14,712 nucleotides of DNA. It comes from Cyanobacteriota bacterium. GTDB lineage: Bacteria > Cyanobacteriota > Cyanobacteriia > PCC-6307 > Cyanobiaceae. The translations under genes were made by a program, and so were the position numbers. This document shows positions 1 through 7,193 of this stretch, piece by piece. Within the stretch, counting starts at the first letter, position 1, and each line of letters begins with the position of its first letter. The DNA lies in NCBI GenBank assembly GCA_947463165.1, contig CANHSW010000020.1, positions 1 through 14,712 of the forward strand, given 5' to 3'. The notes below the pieces were generated by a model. That model was not told where the DNA came from. It saw only the letters and a list, made by a program, of their open reading frames with translations, and made no database searches.

Positions 1-503
1 AGTGTTGAGAAAATCCAAGGCCTAGTTGGTCGACAACCTTTTCCATTTAGTGCTTGAGTTGGATCCTCAGAGCATTCATTCACCAAGTTAACAGAGATTT
101 CTTCACCAAATGAGACACAGGTTTCAAGTAGTAACAACTCGGAGGAAAGAGCTGCTAGATTACTTAATGCAAAGTCTGGGTTTTTAACATGATAAAGAAT
201 TCCATAGCAATAGACAACTTGATGAGGATCAATCTGCGCTGGCGGGCTCTCCTCTACATCCCACTGAATCGCACGAACTGATTGGTGCCGTTGCTTGATA
301 ATAGAAACTAATTCAGGTCGCCCATCTGTGCTTGTGACACGACATTTATGATCCAGAAAATAAGAGGTGTGATCGCCAATGCCTGCACCCACTTCAAGCA
401 CAGTCTTCCCTTCCAAGGGAAATCCTAAAGTTGCTAAATGCTCCTGTCGCCTTTGATTGTGACGTTGGTAATGATCTGACTGAAAGTACTCGGCTTTGTA
501 CAT
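1..503 (-). CDS. Class I SAM-dependent methyltransferase, partial (C-terminus beyond window)
   Basis: An open frame runs from ATG at 503 to the window edge, giving 167 N-terminal residues with no stop. The SAM-binding motif I is clear (VLEVGAGIGDHT, residues 35-46), followed by an acidic residue at the end of the second strand (D60) and a motif IV-like YGILYHV at 100-106. This pattern fits the Methyltransf_11/23 type of Rossmann methyltransferase. The gene begins 21 bases after the stop of the ABC ATPase gene on the same strand, so it is probably in the same operon as wzm-wzt. From this context the likely substrate is a sugar of the exported glycan, possibly the terminal residue, but the sequence alone does not show the substrate. 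No clear Shine-Dalgarno sequence precedes the ATG. The local base composition is lower in GC than the rfb genes to the right. Confidence 0.85.
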   Translation of the reverse strand, partial: MYKAEYFQSDHYQRHNQRRQEHLATLGFPLEGKTVLEVGAGIGDHTSYFLDHKCRVTSTDGRPELVSIIKQRHQSVRAIQWDVEESPPAQIDPHQVVYCYGILYHVKNPDFALSNLAALSSELLLLETCVSFGEEISVNLVNECSEDPTQALNGKGCRPTRPWIFST

Positions 504-524
504 GGGTGCGTCAGCGAAATAGAT

Positions 525-1856
525 TTAGGTTGTTGTTATGCTAATTTGATGCATGGGAATTCCAATCATTCCGCTCACTGCTGAACGATTATGAGACTCA
601 AGCATAACGGCTTGATCAATCCAGTCATGAATGACATGATCATCTTGGGTGCCTGCCGCAACAGCAGCGGTAATTGAATAGCTACCATGTGGTAGTATTG
701 GCATAAGGAAGCGAAAGACTGCATTAATAGTCTGTCCTGAATTTGCCGAGACGGGTTTCTCAGCGGTACTGAGAAATGTATTGTCGCCAAAGAGGGCTTG
801 GCCTAAGCGGTCTCGTACGACGAATCCTAGCATGACGCTTTTGATATCACACAACGCTTGAACCTCAACCGTTAGCAGAACCTCTTCTCCACCTATCATC
901 CACGAAAAAATATTTCCGTCTACATCAGTTAGTCTCACATTCGAGACTTTTGCACTGCTATCTCCCCAGCGAGATGCATTTTCATCGAAATCAAACACCC
1001 TAATATCATTTCTCAAATTAGTAATGTTAATAAAATCTTGCCGTGCATCACGGGACCAGCTCGGCGTTGCCTGCTTGGGAGGGGGATTAATCGTTTCACT
1101 ATTAACTTCACTAGTTATCTTCTGATTCTTTTCGTAGAGTGATGCAGCGTATGAATCAATCACGTCTTTTGTTTGACCTTTCCCCCTAATTCTTCCTTTG
1201 TCTAGCCAGATGACATGATCGCAAATATTTCGTACAGCTGCAATGTCGTGAGAAACTAGCAATAAGGTTGTTCCTTCTGACTGAAATTGACGAATACGCT
1301 TAAAACTTTTCTGTTGAAAATAAGCGTCGCCTACTGATAAAGCCTCGTCAATGATCAAGATGTCAGGCCGTTTCGCTGATGCAACAGCAAAGGCTAGGCG
1401 CACACTCATTCCGCTAGAATAGACTCTCAATGGTTGATCGAAGTAATCGCTTATTTCTGAAAATTCTTCAATTTTTGGCATCAAAGTAGACATCTCTTCC
1501 GAGCCAATGCCTAAAAGTTGGCCCGCCATGACTGCATTTTGCCGTCCGGTAAAGTCGGGATGAAACCCCATCCCTAGCTCAAGCATTGCGGCCACAGTCC
1601 CAGTTATATCAAAATGACCCTCTGTCGGCTTTATTGTACCAGTTATCATCTTGAGCAATGTACTTTTGCCGGCACCATTAATCCCAATAATTCCCACTGC
1701 TTTACCCGTGTCGACACTAAAAGTAATGTCTCGAAGAATCCACTTCAGTGAGTGACGTGGACGGCGACTAGGCGTAATCCATTCAGCTAGACGCGACCAA
1801 CGACTAGTGTATGACTTGTACGCTTTCCCCAGATGACTGACGTTAATGGTTCCCAT
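525..1856 (-). CDS. wzt: Polysaccharide ABC exporter ATPase with C-terminal Wzt-type carbohydrate-binding domain
   Basis: The 443-residue protein is the nucleotide-binding subunit of an O-antigen/teichoic-acid type ABC exporter. The ATPase domain (about 1-240) has Walker A GINGAGKST at 58-66, the signature YSSGM at 146-150, Walker B ILIIDEALS at 166-174 and the switch histidine in VSHD at 201-204. The SSGM form of the signature is typical of the Wzt/TagH/KpsT group. A linker rich in N, S and P (about 245-275) leads to a C-terminal region of about 160 residues that matches the Wzt beta-sandwich in length and strand-rich character. In studied systems this domain recognises the finished glycan, often its modified non-reducing end. 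Its ATG overlaps the wzm stop codon by one base (TAATG), which suggests translational coupling. A methyltransferase gene follows 21 bases downstream. Confidence 0.93.
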   Translation of the reverse strand: MGTINVSHLGKAYKSYTSRWSRLAEWITPSRRPRHSLKWILRDITFSVDTGKAVGIIGINGAGKSTLLKMITGTIKPTEGHFDITGTVAAMLELGMGFHPDFTGRQNAVMAGQLLGIGSEEMSTLMPKIEEFSEISDYFDQPLRVYSSGMSVRLAFAVASAKRPDILIIDEALSVGDAYFQQKSFKRIRQFQSEGTTLLLVSHDIAAVRNICDHVIWLDKGRIRGKGQTKDVIDSYAASLYEKNQKITSEVNSETINPPPKQATPSWSRDARQDFINITNLRNDIRVFDFDENASRWGDSSAKVSNVRLTDVDGNIFSWMIGGEEVLLTVEVQALCDIKSVMLGFVVRDRLGQALFGDNTFLSTAEKPVSANSGQTINAVFRFLMPILPHGSYSITAAVAAGTQDDHVIHDWIDQAVMLESHNRSAVSGMIGIPMHQISITTT

Positions 1857-2725
1857 TATAGTTCATCCATAATATCGGCGATGTTACTGCGAAATAAACT
1901 ATATCCTGACAAACCAAGAACCAGACTCAGCGAGACTGGGTAAATTAAAGATTCCCAGTTGGGCCACAAACCCGTTACAATAACTCTGTGAAAGCTTTCA
2001 ATAATTGGTGACATAGGATTAATTCTCAATAAATACCTAATTTTGCTTGGCAGTATGTTCTCGGAATAAACAATCGGGGTGAACCAAAACCAGAACTGCA
2101 GACAGATTCCAAATAATTGTCCGACATCTCGAAAGAATACATTTAAAATTCCAAGCGTTAATCCCAGGCTGATTGAAAAACAAATGAGAATAGACATTAA
2201 AGGTAGTAGTGAAAAATAAGAGTAGCCAGGAAAATTGCCTGATATCACTAAAAAAGCTGTAAATAGAGCAAAAATAATCAGAAAATTGATGCTTGCATTC
2301 AAGACAATAATGACTGGAAGGCACAATCGTGGAAATGATATTTTCTTGAGTAAATTTGCGTTATCTAAAAAAATGTTTTGTGCTCGGCTTACAATTTCCG
2401 AAAAAAATCCCCATGCCAGTATTCCAGCACATAGATATATTCCGTAGCTGCTTGTTCGTTCACCTGCGGCACCGGGAATCTTGGCCTGCATTACACCCGA
2501 AAATATGACCGTGTAGACAAGTATCATTGATAGAGGACTGATTATTGTCCAAACAACACCCAAAAGAGAACCCCTGTACTTAGCTTGAAACTCTCTTTTG
2601 ATGCTCCCAATTATAAATCCTCGATACCGCCACAGCGATAAAGTTTCAAATTTTAATATATTCGATTTTAGCATCCGCCTAGGGAGGCTAATCATTCTCC
2701 GAGGAAGATATTGGTTGACAGTCAT
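1856..2725 (-). CDS. wzm: Polysaccharide ABC exporter permease (ABC-2 family)
   Basis: The 289-residue protein is the membrane subunit that pairs with the Wzt ATPase to flip a lipid-linked glycan across the inner membrane. An amphipathic N-terminal stretch with KREFQAKYRGS (43-53) precedes six hydrophobic segments at about 54-78, 93-113, 133-163, 172-196, 203-222 and 259-278. The FFRDVGQ loop (197-203) and INP near 235-237 are typical of Wzm/TagG/KpsM permeases. Length is normal for the family. The start is the ATG at 2725; later in-frame ATGs at residues 11 and 18 are possible, and no Shine-Dalgarno sequence is obvious for any of them. It is the first gene of the wzm-wzt-methyltransferase unit, with an AT-rich leader upstream and IS debris beyond that. 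Confidence 0.92.
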   Translation of the reverse strand: MTVNQYLPRRMISLPRRMLKSNILKFETLSLWRYRGFIIGSIKREFQAKYRGSLLGVVWTIISPLSMILVYTVIFSGVMQAKIPGAAGERTSSYGIYLCAGILAWGFFSEIVSRAQNIFLDNANLLKKISFPRLCLPVIIVLNASINFLIIFALFTAFLVISGNFPGYSYFSLLPLMSILICFSISLGLTLGILNVFFRDVGQLFGICLQFWFWFTPIVYSENILPSKIRYLLRINPMSPIIESFHRVIVTGLWPNWESLIYPVSLSLVLGLSGYSLFRSNIADIMDEL

Positions 2726-3180
2726 TTGAAAAATGGTTGCGATGCAGGCTTAAGGGCGTTGACCATAGTTCCAGGACTTAATTGGTCGGTGAATCCATTC
2801 GCATGGGTAACGTGTTTGTGAATTGGGAATAGTGAGATAAATAGATGGCCGATGTTTGAAGTCGAGAGTGTGGTTGGAAATTTTTTAACAAAAATTATTG
2901 TCTGTAATTAAACATCCTCTTGGAGCTTGATCTGACTGCGGCATTCTACCAGGGCGCTGGCGGTACCTGCCACTGGGCTGCTAACCCCTGCTTTTGCCGC
3001 CCTGATTGCCGCTAAGTCCAATTATCAGACCTTCTTATTGAGCATCTGCTCTTTGATCGCTACAAGAAGAAGGCTTGTTCTCTGTTGGCATTCAGAGGTC
3101 ATGGCAGACCCCTGGGCCAATCCACCGCTGATCGCTCGTCACAGTGCGATCCAAAAAGCAACGGCTTGTGTTGAGCAGTT
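2726..3180. other. Gene-free leader of wzm and unassigned sequence
   Basis: The part next to wzm (2726-2935) is AT-rich and contains long A/T runs near 2880-2910. It must carry the wzm leader and may carry its minus-strand promoter, but I could not pick a convincing -35/-10 pair. From about 2936 the base composition becomes GC-rich. The only open frames there, such as 3038-3289 on the plus strand, show no recognisable motifs and overlap the transposase scrap on the other strand. I see no credible gene in this stretch. Confidence 0.5.
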
Positions 3181-3182
3181 CT

Positions 3183-3335
3183 GGGATCCGGCAGTAAGGA
3201 AGGCATCACCCCGCCGCGGTGATGGGCGATCCAGGCCTGCTCCAGAAAATGCCAGAGGTCCCGGCCCTGTTGCCGCAAGGGGGTTGTGACCGTGAGCAGG
3301 CGACTGCGGCAGATGGCGCCACTGGCGAATTGGAC
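3183..3335 (-). pseudogene. Transposase C-terminal scrap, resembles IS66 family
   Basis: On the minus strand this frame reads through GVQFAS, RLLTVTTPLRQQGRD, FLEQAWIAHHRGG and PSLLPDP. The order (a basic RQQGRD, then an FLxQA helix, then a PSLLP end) resembles the extreme C-terminus of IS66-type transposases, recalled from the family and not checked by a search. There is no upstream catalytic domain in frame, and the frame continues past the expected end, so this is a fragment without function. It lies directly beside the IS4-type fragment, which suggests one insertion sequence landing in or next to another. Confidence 0.45.
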
Positions 3336-3452
3336 GCCATGGCCTGACTGACCGACGCAAGGCCAAGCACCCATGTGGCCGTTTGGGTCTCAGGCAATGG
3401 GGTCGGTAGGGAGCCATGGGAGCGTGGGGCTGCGAAACCAAACCAATCCCCC

Positions 3453-3989
3453 GTGGATCCCCAGACCCGGCTCCATCGTGAGCTGATCGGCCTCTTGCGT
3501 CAACACAGCCATTGAGTGGCTCAGCGGCACCTGGTGCTGCTGAGCCGGATGGTCGCCGGGTTGCTGCTCAGCCAGAGCCTCTGTTTCGAGCGCTGGAACA
3601 GCGTGCTGCCTCTGGGCCACCGCCTGGCCGCCAACTGGCAGCGACGCGCTCAGCGCTGGTTGAGCAACAGCCGCATCGACGTTGAGGCGCTCTATGGCCC
3701 CCTGGTGCTGTGGGCGATCCAGCACTGGCAAAAGCCAGGCCATCCCTTGCATCTGGCACTCGACACCACGATGCTGTGGAACCGCTGCTGCGTGGTGGTT
3801 CTCTCCGTGGTGGCCCACGGCAGAGCCATCCCGCTGCTGTGGGAAGCGCTGGATCACCCCAGTGCCAGCGTCAGCGCTGAGATCGTGATTGCGCTGTTGG
3901 AACGGGCCAATCGGCTGCTGTCGGAGCCCCATCTGCCAGGAAAGTTGACGCCTCTCCATCCCGACCATTTTCACCACCAGGGGGCTTGA
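3453..3989 (+). pseudogene. IS4-type transposase, N-terminal half, broken by a stop codon
   Basis: Reading from GTG 3453, the frame gives VDPQTRLHRELIGLLRQHSH, then TGA at 3513-3515, then continues in the same frame as VAQRHLVLLSRMVAGLLLSQ and onward. The second part contains LALDTTMLW (about 3750-3780), which holds the first catalytic aspartate of a DDE transposase in its usual IS4 setting, followed by CVVVLSVVAHGRAIPLLW. The TGA sits where a tryptophan codon (TGG) would fit. After about 3935 the similarity stops and the remaining frame (to TGA 3989) looks like unrelated sequence. The second aspartate and the glutamate are absent, so the protein cannot be active. It looks truncated by the IS3-type remnant that begins right after it. 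Confidence 0.75.
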
Positions 3990-4075
3990 TGGAGTCGTTC
4001 AATGCGTCGTTACAGCGAGACCGCAAAAGCTGAGGTGAGAAGGCGGATGAGCCCGCCGCAGCCACGCCAGTCCCC
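3965..4075 (+). pseudogene. IS3-type orfA, left end and N-terminal fragment (copy 1)
   Basis: ATG at 4002 opens MRRYSETAKAEVRRRMSPPQ, which is the usual beginning of an IS3-family OrfA DNA-binding protein of the MRRYSEAxKAxVRRRMSPP type. After PRQS the frame loses all resemblance to OrfA, so only about 24 codons survive. Just upstream, tgatggagtcg (3988-3998) resembles tgatgcaatcg at the equivalent place before copy 2 near 6311. This suggests that both preserve part of the same element's left end. Copy 1 truncates the IS4-type fragment and faces the same way as copy 2. Confidence 0.6.
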
Positions 4076-4473
4076 ATTGCTGGCCCAGCAGCTCCATCGC
4101 CGCAGCAGCAGCGCGGCTCAGGCCCTGCAGGAACACGATCACCATGGCCGCCACTATGACCCACTGCGAGCCGCGCGTTCTATCGGGATTGCCGCCATCC
4201 ACTGCTGCTGCAGGCCCTCAAAGCCCTCTACATTCAGCTGAGCAAGAGCAGCCCAAACCTGGAAAGTGGATGCCGCGACAGATCTGGCAGTTCGGCAATG
4301 CCTTGTGGAAGCTGATCAGATCACCTGCTGCGCAGGCAGTGACGGGCGCGGCGGCCAAAGGTCTGGAGCTGTTCCCGAAAATGTCACCCTAGGGGCGCTG
4401 GGCTTGTTCCCCGCGCTAACTAAAATCTCATTGCTCACTCGGATGCCGCTCCAAGGGATTGTTCAGGGGTTCT
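4076..4473. other. Unassigned GC-rich remnant sequence downstream of orfA copy 1
   Basis: Several open frames cross here on both strands, but none has a recognisable motif and all overlap each other. One plus-strand reading includes HPLLLQALKALYIQLSKSS (about 4200-4250) but only after ignoring frame breaks, and another ends in WQFGNALWKLIRSPAAQ (about 4285-4335). These have the look of decayed coding sequence, perhaps another mobile element, that I cannot identify. The stretch ends directly downstream of the stop codon of the GT2 gene read on the minus strand. Confidence 0.4.
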
Positions 4474-5313
4474 CTAAACTTTGGGTGGAAGACTCAAGGC
4501 TGATTCAATCTGAAGCGCATGGGAAAGAGTGCATAATAAAGGATTGTGAAAACATCGAATCCATTGCACATATTGATTGGCAAACCAAGGCACTAGGCTG
4601 GCCATGCTGGAAACGATCGAACAGCCATGCCACCTATATACAGAGTAGGCCCAGGCAGCCATGGCGACGCGAGACGCCGTAAGGTTATCTTTATGCCTTC
4701 GATGAAAAGCTAGGAGTTCTGGGACGGTAGAGCATGTCATGTCTGGTCGAGCACGAAAAGAATCTAGCCATAGAAGATAGTCTTCGTGCTTGGCGGGCCT
4801 AAAACCATGGGAAATAAACTCTCGCTTAATCAAAACGGTCAACAAAGGGATTGCGTTGCCTAGTCTTAGGCGTGCGTAGTTAACCGTTTCAGGAGGCAGG
4901 CGCCAGGAGCGTAGCATCACGTCTTGATCGGCAAATCTAGCATAGCCTGTAATACATAAATCTGAGTGAGTTGTGGTAAGATAATGGATCTGTCGTTCTA
5001 GCTTGGTTGGGTGCCATAAGTCATCTACGTCTAAAAAGGCGATCAGTCGCCCTTGGCTGCAGGCGATTCCGTGGTTTCTTGGCCACCAGGGGCCATCGGC
5101 ATCCGCTTTTCTCCGAACGGGAGCAGATAAAGAGCGTATTCTACTATCTTTACGAGCCAATAGATGTGCCACTTCGGCGCCACCATCCATTGAGCCGTCA
5201 TCAATTAAAATTAGCTCCCAGTCTAAAAATGTTTGGCTTCTGACATTTGAAACAAGCGCCTGGAGAAAAGGAAGAGAATTTCGATAAGGGCAGATAATGC
5301 TAATGAAAGGCAT
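4474..5313 (-). CDS. GT2 family glycosyltransferase
   Basis: The product has the GT-A fold signature of family 2 glycosyltransferases, which transfer a sugar from a nucleotide donor to a lipid-linked acceptor on the cytoplasmic face. Counting from ATG 5313, the N-terminal strand FISIICPYRN comes first, then LILIDDGSMDGG with the nucleotide-binding aspartates, then the metal-binding DVDD in FLDVDDLWHPTKLERQ (near residue 95). A C-terminal HRRHKDNLT resembles the usual acceptor-side RxHxxN motif. I chose ATG 5313 because it begins one base after the stop of the preceding glycosyltransferase gene and puts the first beta strand at the N-terminus. ATG 5331 would add six residues and overlap that gene. 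The length, about 279 residues, is normal for a compact GT2. Donor and linkage cannot be read from the sequence. Confidence 0.88.
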   Translation of the reverse strand: MPFISIICPYRNSLPFLQALVSNVRSQTFLDWELILIDDGSMDGGAEVAHLLARKDSRIRSLSAPVRRKADADGPWWPRNHGIACSQGRLIAFLDVDDLWHPTKLERQIHYLTTTHSDLCITGYARFADQDVMLRSWRLPPETVNYARLRLGNAIPLLTVLIKREFISHGFRPAKHEDYLLWLDSFRARPDMTCSTVPELLAFHRRHKDNLTASRVAMAAWAYSVYRWHGCSIVSSMASLVPWFANQYVQWIRCFHNPLLCTLSHALQIESALSLPPKV

Positions 5314-5314
5314 T

Positions 5315-6166
5315 TCAGTAAATAAATCCAATTAGGCGAGACTTTAGGGACATAGCCAGCGGGTAAATAGTCTGTAAGGGGTAAAGAAAGAATTTGCAGA
5401 TCTCGGCAAACTTTTCGAGAGGTCTACGAGAAGGCTCTTTCAGCCTGAGTACAAGAGTTCTGTAGTCGGGAAGTCTACTTGAGACTCCACCCAGGCGAAA
5501 TCTGGCAACCGGTTCCCCAAGATAACTGTAGCTGCTGTTGCGATCAAGCGCTGAGCGCATCCAAGTAAGATCAGCGCTATGAGGTGCATCAAGGACAAAG
5601 TGATTTTGGGAAACCCACAAGCTATCCACCAGCATTGTCTGATGATTGGGCGTAAAAGCCCTAAGCCATCGCGAAATATCGGATATATGTGGGTCAGGCA
5701 CAAGCCAAGATGGCAGGTGGTTGCCAACTGGCATAATTAACGCCTGTCCGAAAACAACTCGGGGCCATCGACCTGTCGAGCGTCGGTGTTCGTATCGAGC
5801 ATCGACAAGTCGATGAAGAGAGAATTCATCATAAAAGCTATCGCCAGAGTTCATAAATATTAACGATTCTCCCTGGGCATTGACCAGGCCTAGGTTCATC
5901 GCAGTATAGATGCCAGATGGCGGATACTGGCGCAGAATATGGATTGAGAATCCGCAAGCTTTCAGGCGGTCAGATGTGCCCACCTTGCCGATGAGCCAAG
6001 GAATGGCAATGGGCTCAACACTCCCATCAACAATCAAAATCTCGCAGAAGTGACTTGAGCAACATTGGAGGTGAGGGCCTGAAGTTGACACCTTTTGTGA
6101 TAAAATAGAAAGAAAAGTGTCAACGAGCTCTGTTTGGTTGTCTTTGGTAAGAACAATGCATGTCAC
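5315..6166 (-). CDS. GT2-like glycosyltransferase with WcaA-type motif
   Basis: The protein (about 283 residues from GTG 6166) begins with TCIVLTKDNQ, the first strand of a GT-A fold. ILIVDGS follows, then PSGIYTAMNLGLVNAQGE, a motif of the WcaA/PglI-like branch of GT2 that usually reads PSGIYDAMNKG. The metal-binding position reads FMNSGDSF instead of a plain DxD, which is common in this branch. I chose GTG 6166 because AAGG lies six bases upstream and the first strand then starts at once. TTG 6190 is the only other in-frame start before a stop codon and would add eight residues. The next glycosyltransferase starts one base after its stop, so the two are probably translated together. Both lie between two remnants of the same IS3-type element. 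Confidence 0.85.
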   Translation of the reverse strand: MTCIVLTKDNQTELVDTFLSILSQKVSTSGPHLQCCSSHFCEILIVDGSVEPIAIPWLIGKVGTSDRLKACGFSIHILRQYPPSGIYTAMNLGLVNAQGESLIFMNSGDSFYDEFSLHRLVDARYEHRRSTGRWPRVVFGQALIMPVGNHLPSWLVPDPHISDISRWLRAFTPNHQTMLVDSLWVSQNHFVLDAPHSADLTWMRSALDRNSSYSYLGEPVARFRLGGVSSRLPDYRTLVLRLKEPSRRPLEKFAEICKFFLYPLQTIYPLAMSLKSRLIGFIY

Positions 6167-6269
6167 TGCATGCCTTGGGTTGTGGTCCAAGAAGCCTGCG
6201 GGTTAGGAAGCTGCGTGTAAATTTTATACATCTGCTCGAACGCAGAGGAGGTATCTTGCGATGTCTGAA

Positions 6270-6759
6270 ACACGAACCTGCCCCCACTACCAGGACTGAT
6301 GCAATCGCCTTGCGACTCCGAGCTGCGGGCCGAGATTCGCCAACGGATGAGCCCCCATAGACGAAGTCAGCCGGAGGCCATAGCGGGCATGCCTGACTGA
6401 AATCGCCCGTTCCGCAGGGGCGAACGCCCAGACCCCTACAGCTGGCGCCATCGCTGGTAGCAGACAGGCCAGTTGTTTTCGGTAGGCATACACAGCGCTG
6501 CCAACAAGCTGGCAGCTGTGATCCAGGTTGCGGGTTTGAGCGGCGCTGATCTGGGTGCTTATCGCCTTGATCGGGGTCTGTTTCTCTAACAGCTTGCCCG
6601 TTGGCTCCAGGTGGCAGAGGATGCCAACAGCAAGAGTGTACCGAGCGGCGGCGATCAGAAAGAGTTGCTCCGCCAGAACCGGGAATTTATTCGTTAAATC
6701 GATGTCTTGCAAGTGAACTGCAAAAAATGGAGAAGACACTTGCCGTTTACGAGGCGTAG
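6270..6759 (+). pseudogene. IS3-type orfA, nearly full length but frameshifted (copy 2)
   Basis: Joined across frames, this reads as an IS3-family OrfA. The segments in order are SELRAEIRQRMSP (from 6317), EIARSAGANAQT (about 6400-6435), YSWRHRW (about 6437-6457), GLSGADLGAYRLDRGLFL (6535-6588), LARWLQVAEDAN (about 6592-6627), DQKELLRQNRE (about 6654-6686) and ELQKMEKTLAVYEA ending at TAG 6757-6759. These match the helix-turn-helix, the ERGLxPEQLARWxQAAEDAN linker and the C-terminal leucine zipper of the family. Defects are an added block of roughly 30 bases after 6364, a shift near 6436, stops at 6458, 6589 and 6695, and a shift near 6713. No orfB is recognisable afterwards. It is inactive and points the same way as copy 1. 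Confidence 0.7.
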
Positions 6760-6761
6760 CC

Positions 6762-6820
6762 AAGTCGGCCGGAGGCTGTAGTAGCAACGTTGCTGTAGCG
6801 GAAAGCTACCGCGAAGCGGT
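6762..6820. repeat. Cluster of short palindromes after the orfA remnant
   Basis: Three inverted repeats follow one another: the perfect 12-base palindrome agcaacgttgct (6783-6794), gtagc-ggaaa-gctac (6795-6809) and accgc-gaa-gcggt (6808-6820). Just before them, aagtcggccggaggc (6762-6776) repeats aagtcagccggaggc (6364-6378) with one mismatch. The earlier copy is within the block that appears to interrupt orfA. Small palindromic repeats of this style are common in cyanobacterial genomes. I cannot assign the family. Confidence 0.55.
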
Positions 6821-7120
6821 TGCGCTTAAAAACCGCAAGCTCCTCTGGCAGCAAAACGAGCAGACTCAATTGCAATGGAGTACCGCAATTAAGCGATAGA
6901 TTTTCTCAATGAAGGTGCAGCGGCTGGCTTGCCGATTAAGGTAATATCTGTTTTTCTTGGCGTCTGAGGGCGAAATGTTACCGAGTTGGTGCCTGGATAT
7001 CGGCGGTTAGGGATTCAGTTTCGATCGCGGCAAGGTAGGCCATGGGCAAGTGGTTCACAAGTTTTTGGCCAAAGAGCGTCATAAGGTGGGGGGCTATATG
7101 GCGACCGGCTACTACGGCGG
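6821..7120. other. Gene-free decayed stretch
   Basis: No open frame here carries recognisable motifs. The short frames beginning near 7042 and 7050 on the plus strand run into the GCCCY repeat and look accidental. The sequence lies downstream of the minus-strand sugar-transferase gene, where an IS3 orfB would be expected if the element in zone B were complete. I could not recognise one. Confidence 0.4.
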
Positions 7121-7155
7121 GCCCCGCCCCGCCCTGCCCTGCCCTGCCCTGCCCT
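7121..7155 (-). repeat. Seven GCCCY pentamers, G-quadruplex motif on the minus strand
   Basis: On the plus strand two GCCCC units (7121-7130) are followed by five GCCCT units (7131-7155). The minus strand therefore has seven runs of three or four G, separated by CA or C, which meets the usual G-quadruplex definition several times over. The adjoining ggcgg-gcc-ccgcc can also form a short hairpin. It lies about 40 bases after the stop of the minus-strand sugar-transferase gene, so the G-rich strand is the one present in that mRNA. Confidence 0.8.
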
Positions 7156-7193
7156 GGCTGGGATCTGTATATGTCGCTAAAAGCTGCAAAGCC

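Noticed and set aside
3390..3977. 195-codon minus-strand open frame
   Set aside because: It is antisense to the IS4-type transposase remnant, and the recognisable motifs are on the plus strand.
6287..6787. 166-codon minus-strand open frame
   Set aside because: It is antisense to the IS3-type orfA remnant, whose motifs can be followed on the plus strand across frames.
7121..7155. Rho-independent terminator after the sugar-transferase gene
   Set aside because: A short GC-rich hairpin is possible, but no T run follows on the minus strand. The G-quadruplex description fits better.
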